DNA of 64,000 nucleotides from CAJXZP01 sp963974475. Lineage in GTDB: Bacteria; Bacteroidota; Bacteroidia; Flavobacteriales_G; Salibacteraceae. Under the pieces are notes generated by a model. The model searched no databases, was not told where the DNA came from, and saw only the letters and a list, made by a program, of their open reading frames with translations. Positions 1-7,432 of the stretch are shown in pieces. The stretch covers positions 1 through 64,000 of the forward strand of contig CAXBCR010000004.1 in NCBI GenBank assembly GCA_963974475.1, given 5' to 3'. How positions within the stretch are numbered: position 1 is the first letter of the stretch; every line of letters starts with the position of its first letter. A program made the translations under genes and the position numbers.

Positions 1-701
1 TAGTCTTTGAGTGAGAACGTGACCGTTCTTTTCTCTTTGTTGATGTGCCGTATTCGGTAATTGCTAATCGCTATTTTGTGAGTGTACCTTCCCAAGTATT
101 CTATTACACTTTTGTTGGTTTTAAAGGCGTTTTTAGCAAACACCACCCATTTCTTTTTGAATAGCGCATCATAGAGCGATTGCGGTATATCAGGCAACTC
201 TTTACGGAGTTCTGTCACAAACTTGGCTCTAAAAACAACGCTCATTGATTTAACTGGAAACAAAAACTTCGGGTTGTTTTTGCCGTTTTTGCTTTTTGTA
301 TTTTTCCAGTTCCCCGACTTGGTAACGCCTCCGCTGGGCACAATGCAATGCAAGTGCGGATGAAGAGAATTTTGACGTTTAATCCGCATATCTTCCATCC
401 CCATGACTTTATACGCAGCCCGAAGTCCGAAAACAGTGTGCTTAAAGAAACTCTCTGATGGGGTTTTGTGAAGGTTAGAGCAGTAATATAGATAATCATC
501 TATTTGTTCTTTACACAACTGCTCAGGGCTACACATGTAATGCAATGCCAAATGCGATAAACATCTTTGGTAATTGGTTAAAGTACTTTTTGCTTTGCCA
601 TTAATGGCAAAACTGCGATCTAGCTTACCACACAAGATCCCAAAATCTGGAACGCTATCTTTCGCTCGCTCTACAATGGTCTTCCTTTTTTTTAAACATA
701 T
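1..701 (-). pseudogene. Hybrid remnant: tyrosine recombinase N-terminus fused to IS91-type transposase
   Basis: One open frame on the minus strand runs from a stop at 702-704 off the left edge. Its first part (about 380-701) reads like the SAM-like core-binding domain of a phage-type tyrosine recombinase (LTNYQRCLSHLALHY, then FGLRAAYKVMGMEDMRIK). At about 366-380 it passes in frame into the catalytic part of an IS91-family transposase, with the HUH motif LHPHLHC, then VPSGGVTKSG and the later YLGRYTHKIAISN. In related elements a recombinase gene sits upstream of the IS91 transposase gene, so I infer an internal deletion that removed the recombinase catalytic domain and the transposase zinc-binding N-terminus. 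The first in-frame ATG is at 536; an ATG at 697 is one base out of frame across an A8 run. Probably inactive. The C-terminus lies outside the window. Confidence 0.8.
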
Positions 702-964
702 CTAAAAGATTTTTAATTAAGCCATAAAGGTATCTTCTCTTTTTTTATCTTGCACTTATTAAGCTCACGACTGAAAGGAGGGTTCGTTCAACACCGTGTA
801 TAATTCATAAGGGTTTCAGAGGTTTTCGAGCTTTATCTCCCGTATCAATTTTGGGTGGTAACTTGATAGGTTTGAAGCCCGCAATCCCTTACGAAATCAT
901 ACACTAACCGTTGTGCTTAATGCGACAAAAAAGCCCTTAAACATGAAACATGTACTTTTTTTCG
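702..964. other. Intergenic stretch without a gene
   Basis: No convincing reading frame. It is probably the outer end of the IS91-type remnant followed by the left boundary of the Fic gene unit, including the inverted-repeat arm at 910-923. Confidence 0.5.
910..923. repeat. Left arm of inverted repeat flanking the Fic gene
   Basis: GTTGTGCTTAATGC here matches, as reverse complement with one mismatch, 2067-2080 at the end of the Fic gene. The inner ten bases are a perfect match. Confidence 0.6.
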
Positions 965-972
965 TATTTTTG
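965..972 (+). promoter_or_regulatory. Probable -7 promoter box of the Fic gene
   Basis: TATTTTTG fits the Bacteroidota -7 consensus TAnnTTTG and lies 27 bp before the Fic ATG. No clear -33 TTTG was seen. Confidence 0.5.
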
Positions 973-999
973 GTACGTATATTAATTACATGAGACAAA

Positions 1000-2073
1000 A
1001 TGCACCATATAAAGAGTCTTGATTATCTACCTCCGAAAAGAGAAAAAGTAGAAACTTTAGAAATCCTCAGACAATTGAGCAAATCATCACAATCTTTAGG
1101 AGAACTAAAGGGAATTGCTCAAACTATGCCTAATCAAGAAATGCTTATAAATGCAGTAGTTCTTCAAGAGGCAAAGGATAGTTCTGAAATTGAAAATATT
1201 ATTACCACACAGGATGAATTATATAAGGCGTTAGCAACAAAAACAAAACAAGGCTCTCAAGTAAAAGAAGTCATAAACTATCGTAAAGCAATTTTCTTAG
1301 GTCATGACTTATTAAAAAAACAAGGCTTTTTAAGATTAAAGGATATTGAATTTTTGCAAAAAACCATAATCGAAAATAACGCTGGAATTAGGAGTATGGC
1401 TGGTACCGTTTTAAAAAATGATACAACTGGAGAAGTAGTTTATACACCTCCTCAAGAAAAAGAGCAAATACTTGATTTATTAGGTAATTTTTTAAACCAT
1501 TTTAATTTAAAGCAAGAAGATTTTCCTCCCCTAATAAACATGGCAATCCTCCACTATCAATTCGAAAGCATTCATCCATTCTATGATGGAAATGGACGAG
1601 CCGGAAGAATTCTGAATATATTATACCTAATAATTAACGACCTTTTGGACATTCCAATCTTATATTTAAGTTCATACATAAACGAAAATAAACCTTACTA
1701 TTATAGATTACTTAATAAAGTAAACAAATCAAACGAATGGGAGGAATACATCCTATACATACTGAAGGCAATTGAAATAACATCAAACAGAACGATTCGT
1801 AAAATTAATTCAATTAACAATCTACTTTCGGAAACAATAGAATTTGTACAGCTTAAAGAACCGAAAATATACCGAAAAGAACTTATTGAATTACTATTCG
1901 AACAGCCTTACTCAAAAATCGAATATGTGGTTCAAAAACTAAATGTGGAAAGAAAAGCCGCATCAAGATATTTAAATAGCTTAGAAAAACTCGGGATAAT
2001 TACGTCCGAAAAAATTGGTCGCGAAAACATCTATGTAAACAAGAAATTAATCGAAATATTGAAAAAGCACTAA
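1000..2073 (+). CDS. Fic family AMP-transferase with C-terminal winged helix
   Basis: Predicted to transfer AMP from ATP to a hydroxyl side chain of a target protein. The core Fic motif HPFYDGNGRAGR is at residues 192-203, with catalytic H192. An N-terminal inhibitory motif of the form (S/T)xxxE(G/N) is present as SSEIEN (61-66), which makes this a class II Fic protein that restrains itself; no separate antitoxin is expected and none is seen. The N-terminus is a Fic_N domain and the last 80 or so residues look like a winged helix-turn-helix. The 357-residue length is normal for this group. It stands alone between transposase remnants and is bracketed by a 14-bp inverted repeat whose right arm contains the stop codon, suggesting it arrived as a unit. 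Target unknown. Confidence 0.93.
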   Translation: MHHIKSLDYLPPKREKVETLEILRQLSKSSQSLGELKGIAQTMPNQEMLINAVVLQEAKDSSEIENIITTQDELYKALATKTKQGSQVKEVINYRKAIFLGHDLLKKQGFLRLKDIEFLQKTIIENNAGIRSMAGTVLKNDTTGEVVYTPPQEKEQILDLLGNFLNHFNLKQEDFPPLINMAILHYQFESIHPFYDGNGRAGRILNILYLIINDLLDIPILYLSSYINENKPYYYRLLNKVNKSNEWEEYILYILKAIEITSNRTIRKINSINNLLSETIEFVQLKEPKIYRKELIELLFEQPYSKIEYVVQKLNVERKAASRYLNSLEKLGIITSEKIGRENIYVNKKLIEILKKH

Positions 2074-2080
2074 GCACAAC
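2067..2080. repeat. Right arm of inverted repeat flanking the Fic gene
   Basis: GCACTAAGCACAAC includes the Fic stop codon (TAA, 2071-2073) and pairs with 910-923, 13 of 14 bases. Confidence 0.6.
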
Positions 2081-2117
2081 ATAGTACTGAGCTAAAAAAC
2101 AAGTCGAAATCACTTTA

Positions 2118-2165
2118 TTTATTAAAAATTTTTTGAGCTGTGGATGGCTCAAAATTTTCAATAAA
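2118..2165. terminator. Long AT-rich hairpin after the Fic gene
   Basis: The arm at 2118-2138 pairs with 2147-2165 around an 8-nt loop (TGTGGATG), closed by GAGC/GCTC and followed by A/T runs, with a two-base bulge. It could terminate Fic transcription, or belong to the end of the neighbouring IS110 element, whose transposase stops at 2196. Confidence 0.55.
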
Positions 2166-2195
2166 TAGCAACCTCAAAGCTCCCGTTTTCAAGCC

Positions 2196-3153
2196 TTATG
2201 CTGCTTTTCGTGATACATGAAAGGCATCATACGGGATTCCACTTTTATTGATTCCATACGCTTGTTTTAATGGCTTACCACAAACGGCAACCAACGCTGA
2301 TTTTTTACACGTTCCTTTTGCCGTTATTCTTTCATATAGCGCCTTACATTGTAGGCCAGTGTTTACTGGCTGTAAAGCTGCACATAAACAAATGGTTTCT
2401 AAGCATAGGATTTCCCATCTTACTGATATAGCTCCTTCCTCGTAAACTAGACCCGCTCTTGCGGTCTACAGGGGCTAAACCTACATAGGCAACCACCTGC
2501 CTAGGAGCGTAAAAATCTCTAAACATATTGGTATTCACTAAAATCAGTAATGCTGTCTTTTTTCCTATCCCTGGTATACTCATGCTATTGCTTAATTCTT
2601 GGGGTGCTTCTGCTTTAAATATCTGCTCCACACTTTTCTCTAATTTCTCTATCTCTTTTATGGTCCGCTTTAATTGTAATTTTAACGAACTTATCATAAC
2701 CCCATTGGTTATCCCTCCACTGTAAAGGTTATGTAATTTGTTTTTTAACTGAGTAGATTGCTTGATATACAACGATATCAACGTTAACTCAAGCTTACTT
2801 TCTTCTATAAATGCAGGTTCGGGTTCCCAGCCAACAGGTTGTTGCTCTTGTCCAAACATGCAAATCATCTTGGCATCGCTCTTATCCGTCTTAGTTCTCT
2901 TCATTTTCATCTGAATAAACCGCTTGATAATCAATCCATTTACCACACTGATTTTAATATCAGACTCATAAATGAATGAGGCTAACTGTACATGATAACA
3001 ACCCGTGGCTTCCATCACACAGTGATCATCTTGGTTAAGGGTTTTTAAAAACGATTTAAACCCATTCTTGTCATTAACAAATTGAGTGTGACCTGTTGAT
3101 GAATTCCATACATCAAAGGTGTCTTTTGAAATGTCTATTCCAATAACTTCCAT
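2196..3153 (-). pseudogene. IS110-family transposase (DEDD recombinase), frameshifted near its C-terminus
   Basis: The start MEVIGIDISKDTFD is at 3153; an upstream in-frame ATG at 3192 adds an unrelated 13-residue leader. The RuvC-like DEDD domain is visible: D in GIDISKDTFD, E in VMEATGCY and the pair in KTDKSDAKMI. The C-terminal Transposase_20 domain follows (PGIGKKTALLIL, AYVGLAPVDRKSGSS, ISKMGNPMLRN). The frame ends early at 2344, but the expected tail continues one base out of frame (CKALYERITAKG ... SGIPYDAFH) down to a stop at 2196, so there is a single-base frameshift near 2353. The tail carries little catalytic sequence, so residual activity cannot be excluded. IS110 elements use a bridge RNA encoded beside the recombinase gene to choose donor and target DNA. 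Confidence 0.88.
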
Positions 3154-3340
3154 ACCTTTACTTTTTTGGAAAGAACAGTGAACCGGATACATCTATCTAA
3201 AAACAGGCTTTGGCCTTGACAACTGATCGTATTTAGGGGTTGAAAAGAGCAGGGACTAACGTATGTTGACGTGTTCTGTTTACACTAGCTCTATATTATT
3301 CTTGTTCTGCTCTTTTGTTCTTTCTGATTTAACATTGCTT
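3154..3340 (-). other. IS110 5' non-coding end, possible bridge RNA locus
   Basis: This stretch upstream of the transposase start has no gene and holds a perfect 10-bp inverted repeat, AAAAGAGCAG at 3243-3252 and CTGCTCTTTT at 3307-3316, separated by 54 nt. IS110-group elements are known to encode their guide (bridge) RNA in the non-coding end upstream of the recombinase. The identification is by position and this one repeat only; RNA ends and guide loops were not determined. Confidence 0.35.
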
Positions 3341-3365
3341 TTATGATATTACAAACTTAGACGCT

Positions 3366-3453
3366 CTATATTTAATGCTTTAAAAAGTGGGTTAAGACAG
3401 CCCTTCTCTCGTAGCACGGTTAGGTTTAATTTTGGTCCCGATAGCTATCGGGA
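3366..3453. repeat. 88-bp diverged repeat, copy 1, with 18-bp palindrome
   Basis: Aligns along its length with 4714-4801: CTATATTTAATGCTT at the start, CCCTTCTCTC in the middle and TTTTGGTCCCGATAGCTATC at the end. The last 18 bases (3436-3453) are a perfect palindrome, TCCCGATAGCTATCGGGA. Each copy lies on the 5' side of a minus-strand transposase remnant. Confidence 0.7.
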
Positions 3454-3549
3454 TTACCGTCCGACTCAGAAAGTAAAAACAACCGACCCCGATTTTTTTC
3501 GGAGGAGCTCATGAGTACCTTTGAAAACAAACAAGACGAATAAAAAATA

Positions 3550-3618
3550 AACGTTACCTTGGTCGTGCACTTCCGAACACTGCGCTGTTCGAAAACGCAC
3601 TAAACATAGCGTAACGTT
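3550..3618. repeat. Nested inverted-repeat structure (attC-like fold)
   Basis: Three nested pairs are visible: AACGTTAC (3550-3557) with GTAACGTT (3611-3618), GTGC (3565-3568) with GCAC (3597-3600), and CGAACA (3574-3579) with TGTTCG (3586-3591). The layered fold of about 69 nt resembles integron attC sites in architecture, but the outer bases do not fit the attC core consensus. It lies directly upstream of the broken lipoprotein gene. Confidence 0.4.
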
Positions 3619-3629
3619 GTAAACCATTA
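3616..3629. repeat. Left arm of inverted repeat flanking the lipoprotein gene
   Basis: GTTGTAAACCATTA matches 4370-4383 as reverse complement, 13 of 14 bases with the first ten perfect. It overlaps the end of the nested fold. Confidence 0.6.
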
Positions 3630-3637
3630 AAACTCTT

Positions 3638-4366
3638 ATGAAAGTCATCAAAAACCTTCTGTATATTTCTATAATCATTTTGACTTCTTGCAATCTAAAA
3701 GGTAGCTCAATTGATACGCTAACTAGCCAGATTGAAGTTGCGTCAACAAAACCTTCTTCTTTTGAAGCAACTACATAACCTACACCGACTCAAAAAAGCT
3801 GTTCATACGAAAACCAAACATTTTCTCTTGGATTTGGGGTTTTTGAGCCTTTAGCGGAATTTAAAATATATAACGACAGTAATTTGACTGACCTTTTCTC
3901 CGATGTTAACACCTTTGAAGATGGTCATATAGTTAATTTTTGCGCTAAGTTTCATAAACCCGATTATGGAATAATGCATCTTGTTTGCCTTGACTCGACC
4001 GAAAAAACTTATAAGGTTATCGTTAATGAATCTGACATCAAGTACGTATCCAAGATTGATAATGGTTCATTTTGGACTTGGGAAAAATACATTTTGAATT
4101 CAATTGGAATTAACGCAAAACATCCTTTAACATTAAGTATAAAAGACAATCCGAAATCTAATGCATCTACAATTGATTCTACGGGGAATATGAACTCCTA
4201 TTGTGCTAATACAATTAGTGGCGATTGGATTAATATTAGGTATTCATGTTTATACGAAAATGATATTGTAGAAGAATGTTTTTCTGCTAAAAACTGTAGT
4301 AAAACTGGATGGATTAAATGGCGAAATGAAAATGAACTTCTTATTGCAATTTATTTAATGCCATAA
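3638..4366 (+). pseudogene. Small lipoprotein of unknown function, interrupted by an in-frame stop
   Basis: The ATG at 3638 starts a lipoprotein signal with hydrophobic core and lipobox LTSC (Cys18). The frame is open for 46 codons, meets a TAA at 3776-3778, and continues in the same frame without shift to a stop at 4364-4366, so one point change would restore a 242-codon gene. The part after the stop (KSCSYENQTFSLGFGVFEPL, then LTDLFSDVNTFEDG) reads as a normal soluble domain rich in aromatic residues; the position of the first segment would suit an SH3-like fold, but I do not recognise the family. A TTG at 3884 could restart translation, without export. The gene is bracketed by a 14-bp inverted repeat. 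Confidence 0.65.
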
Positions 4367-4369
4367 ATA

Positions 4370-4383
4370 TAACGGTTTACAAC
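4370..4383. repeat. Right arm of inverted repeat flanking the lipoprotein gene
   Basis: TAACGGTTTACAAC begins 3 bp after the stop codon and pairs with 3616-3629. A further quasi-palindrome, GTTGCGCAAC, follows at 4394-4403. Confidence 0.6.
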
Positions 4384-4494
4384 AAAAGTAATCGTTGCGC
4401 AACCCCAATTCAACCTAAAACCGAAGGTAAAAAGAGACGTTTTAAGCCACTTTGATTAATTATCACCGCATTAGTTTAGCTAAAATTAGAACTC

Positions 4495-4650
4495 TTAAAT
4501 GGGCTTTATTGAAGCGAAATAGACGGTTTTAAACCAAAAAATAATAAGCTCCGCTTTCTTTACATTTTCCTTCGCTTTTTGGGTGATGAATTTCATGTAT
4601 TTCTTCAAATTGTAGGCTATGGCCGATAAATGCATCAGACACTCTCTCAT
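4495..4650 (-). pseudogene. C-terminal fragment of a DDE-type transposase
   Basis: About 50 codons from an ATG at 4650 to a TAA at 4495 read MRECLMHLSAIAYNLKKY and continue with a lysine-rich tail. The phrase HLSAIAYNLKKY is the usual end of IS1182/IS5-like transposases of Bacteroidota. The catalytic domain is missing, so this is a remnant. Family assignment is from memory of this short tail only. Confidence 0.6.
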
Positions 4651-4713
4651 CTTTAAGGGGTTACTCTTCTTTTATTCAAATTAAAGTGGTAAGTTGGGCA
4701 ACAAACACACTAC

Positions 4714-4801
4714 CTATATTTAATGCTTAAAATTGGGATTGGGTAACTCCCTTCTCTCATAGTAGGCTAAGGTTTATTTTTGGTCCCGATAGCTATCAGG
4801 A
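4714..4801. repeat. 88-bp diverged repeat, copy 2
   Basis: Same orientation as 3366-3453, with scattered differences. Its palindrome has one change (CTATCAGGA instead of CTATCGGGA). It lies 63 bp beyond the transposase fragment at 4495-4650. Confidence 0.7.
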
Positions 4802-4936
4802 AAAATTAGATGGATACTCACCTATTCACGAAATCCTTACGTATTTTCTATTCTGTAAAAATTTGCTATATTAGGTTTTTAAACATGCCTCTGATCATAA
4901 CAAGAAGATTTCTATGCATTTTAAAATCAACATAAA

Positions 4937-6328
4937 ATGACAAAAAAAATTTCAAGATTAGTACTATTACTATTTATTACAAGCAGTAGCGTTTTTTGTC
5001 AAATTCCACACCTAGAAGGCAAAATAATGGTGTCAGTAAAACTAGGAACAATTGACGCAGACATAACCTTAAAGAATTTACCTAATACCAACAACTACAC
5101 TATTTGGTTAAACTCAGGATTAAACATTGAGTATTTCAGAGATCAAAATGACCAATTCAACTTTTCCTACAACACTACATACAATAGTGATATTTCATCA
5201 GAAGCTTTACAGTACTATTTTCCTTCAAATGATAATAAAAGTAGGTATTTACCCACCGCATTTAAAGTAAAATACACAGGAAAATTCCCTGTCATCTCAG
5301 ATACTACAAGAGCTTATGATTGGGAAGACTGGAAAGGAAACATTGCCTTCAACGCAAAAACTCTGAGAGCATCTGAGCAAAGTGCTTGGTACCCGATTCT
5401 TTACGATATACAAAATGATTTAGTTATTGATAAATATTCTTTCAATATTGAAGTGGAATGCACCGATTGCCAAACACTTTATTTAAATGGTGATGAACCT
5501 AAAAAAACAACTATTGCACGCTTTCAATCAGAGCAGGCCGTTCCTCTTTTGATATTTGTTGGCAATTATGAATTCAAAGAAATAAACAACATATTTATTC
5601 TCAATTCAAATCTAAATATCAACAAATTAAATACCCTCACAAATACAACAAATGCCATCATCAATTTTTATGAACGTATTTTAAAAACCCCTTACGGACC
5701 TCCTGTTGTTTATTTAAGTTCCACTCCTGTTTCTAAAAAAAATGAATGGATGTTTGTTACCTATCCAACGGTAGCTGTAATTGGAATAGATAAATATAAA
5801 TTAGATAATTACTTCGATAATGAAACTTTTCAATTCAAGCAAAAATCAAATATTACATTCATTGCCCACGAATTAGCTCATTATTATATTGGAACCATGT
5901 TTGTTCCAAACAGTAAATTGAAATGGCTCTTTTTAGAAGGAGTAACGGATTACTTATCCATAAAAGCGGCAAAGGAAATTCTAGGTATTGAAACGTATAA
6001 CATTATAGTCACTAATTACATGAACGAATTGCAAGAGTTCAAACCCAAACCCTTAAATCAAATTGTAAATGCAAATCAAATAAACGAAACTTACCGATAC
6101 CGGTACACCCCTTTGTTGCTATTAGCAATAGAAAATGAAATTGGGGAAGTAAAAATGTATGAATGGATAAAAACGCTTGTTAATACTAAAAACCAAATGA
6201 CCGACTACGAATTTTTTATTCAATCCCTTTCCAAGGTAGGTATACCAGAAAAGCAAATGAACTATCTGATGGAAAATTATATTAACAACCCTAATTCCAA
6301 AGAAAACATTTTTAACACCCTAAAATAA
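4937..6328 (+). CDS. Secreted M1-like (gluzincin) metallopeptidase
   Basis: A signal peptide (residues 1-21, ending FCQ) is followed by a beta-rich N-terminal half and a zinc peptidase domain. The zinc site is HELAH at 311-315 with the third ligand E334 in FLEGVTDY, which is exactly the HExxH-x18-E spacing of gluzincins. The domain order and the EGxxDY phrase resemble the aminopeptidase N (M1) clan, but I see no GxMEN substrate-binding motif before the zinc site, and 463 residues is short for M1. It may be an M1-like protein with changed exopeptidase specificity. Probably acts in the periplasm or outside the cell. It lies alone in the accessory region. Substrate unknown. Confidence 0.8.
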   Translation: MTKKISRLVLLLFITSSSVFCQIPHLEGKIMVSVKLGTIDADITLKNLPNTNNYTIWLNSGLNIEYFRDQNDQFNFSYNTTYNSDISSEALQYYFPSNDNKSRYLPTAFKVKYTGKFPVISDTTRAYDWEDWKGNIAFNAKTLRASEQSAWYPILYDIQNDLVIDKYSFNIEVECTDCQTLYLNGDEPKKTTIARFQSEQAVPLLIFVGNYEFKEINNIFILNSNLNINKLNTLTNTTNAIINFYERILKTPYGPPVVYLSSTPVSKKNEWMFVTYPTVAVIGIDKYKLDNYFDNETFQFKQKSNITFIAHELAHYYIGTMFVPNSKLKWLFLEGVTDYLSIKAAKEILGIETYNIIVTNYMNELQEFKPKPLNQIVNANQINETYRYRYTPLLLLAIENEIGEVKMYEWIKTLVNTKNQMTDYEFFIQSLSKVGIPEKQMNYLMENYINNPNSKENIFNTLK

Positions 6329-6341
6329 AAATCACCTGTAA

Positions 6342-6356
6342 TTATTAAGCATAACG
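6342..6356. repeat. Cassette-end-like element after the peptidase gene
   Basis: TTATTAAGCATAACG starts 13 bp after the peptidase stop. Its reverse complement, CGTTATGCTTAATAA, matches the Fic left arm (CGTTGTGCTTAATGC) at 12 of 15 bases. No partner was found on the upstream side of the peptidase. Confidence 0.35.
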
Positions 6357-6472
6357 TAAAGTACCTTATACCCCAACCAAAAAGTATACGACTTTCGAAA
6401 ATGCGTATAACGAGTTAAGCTTACTTCCTTCTGACCTTTGTCCTGTAATTTTAATATTAAAAAATAAACACA

Positions 6473-7423
6473 ATGGAATCAAATCAATTTGGCAAAAAAG
6501 GTTGGACACCAGACAGAATTGGAAAATTGAATGGTAAAACATTCGTCATTACAGGTACTACTAGCGGAACCGGTTTTGAAGCTACAAAAATATTGCTGTC
6601 CAAAGGTGCTAAGGTGGTCATGCTTAATAGAAACCCAAGAAAAGCAGAAGACACCATTAAAACTTTAAAGCAAGAACTTGGAAACCACATAGCGGTTTTA
6701 GCTATAACAATGGATTTGGCTGTACAAGCTTCGGTAAAAAAAGCAGCGGAAGAAGTCTTAAAAACAGTTCCTCAAATTGATGCACTCATCTGTAATGCGG
6801 CAATTGCTCAAGTACCTCAACAAACGCTAACAGTAGACGGTTGGGAAAGTCAAATGGGAACGAATTACTATGGAAATTGGACACTTCAAGCTTTATTGTT
6901 TCCATTGATTGAAAAATCTAAAGGTCGAATTGTAACAGTAGGAAGTCTTGGATATGATATGGGAATTAAAACCATAAAATTTGATGATTTGAATTGGGAT
7001 AAAGATTACACGCCTAATAATGCTTACAGTCAAAGTAAACTTGCGCAGATAATGTCGATGTATGAACTACAGGACAGACTAAAAGAAGCAGGTAAAACAA
7101 CTGTTAAAGCTTATGCCTGTCATCCTGGGTCTTCACGAACCAATTTAATAAATACAAGTGGTAGTTTTATGATGAAATTTATCTTTAACCTCATGAAATT
7201 ATCTCCGTTAACACAATCGGCCGAAAAAGGGGCCTATCCGCAATTGATGTGTGCCACCGAGTTACAACTTGACCAGAGAGGTTTTTACGGACCAACCGGA
7301 AGAAGTAATTGGACAGGTCCAGTAGGAGAGCACAAATTGGAGCCACACGCTAAGGATAAAGCTATAGCTAAAAAACTGTGGGAAACTTCAGAAAAAGAAA
7401 CAGGTGTAAAATGGAATATCTAA
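6473..7423 (+). CDS. Short-chain dehydrogenase/reductase, protochlorophyllide-reductase-like
   Basis: NAD(P)-dependent oxidoreductase of the SDR superfamily. The nucleotide-binding motif TGTTSGTG is at 27-34, the NAA motif at 108-110, an active-site Ser in VGSLG near 158, and the catalytic YxxxK as Y185-SQS-K189. The 316-residue length and the C-terminal section (GFYGPTGRSNWTGPVGE) resemble the WWOX/protochlorophyllide reductase-like subgroup rather than classical 250-residue SDRs. Substrate cannot be deduced. Nine bases separate it from the AraC-type regulator that follows, a common pairing in which the regulator controls the reductase. Confidence 0.88.
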   Translation: MESNQFGKKGWTPDRIGKLNGKTFVITGTTSGTGFEATKILLSKGAKVVMLNRNPRKAEDTIKTLKQELGNHIAVLAITMDLAVQASVKKAAEEVLKTVPQIDALICNAAIAQVPQQTLTVDGWESQMGTNYYGNWTLQALLFPLIEKSKGRIVTVGSLGYDMGIKTIKFDDLNWDKDYTPNNAYSQSKLAQIMSMYELQDRLKEAGKTTVKAYACHPGSSRTNLINTSGSFMMKFIFNLMKLSPLTQSAEKGAYPQLMCATELQLDQRGFYGPTGRSNWTGPVGEHKLEPHAKDKAIAKKLWETSEKETGVKWNI

Positions 7424-7432
7424 GTTTGTAGT

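Noticed and set aside
242..499. 85-residue minus-strand ORF at 242-499
   Set aside because: It is a different frame of the recombinase/IS91 hybrid, whose own frame is open across the same bases.
2248..2725. Two 65-residue plus-strand ORFs (2248-2445, 2528-2725)
   Set aside because: Both are antisense to the IS110 transposase, including its frameshifted tail.
3550..4383. Integron cassette with true attC sites
   Set aside because: The fold is suggestive, but outer bases do not fit the attC core (RYYYAAC/GTTRRRY) and no integron integrase is in the window.
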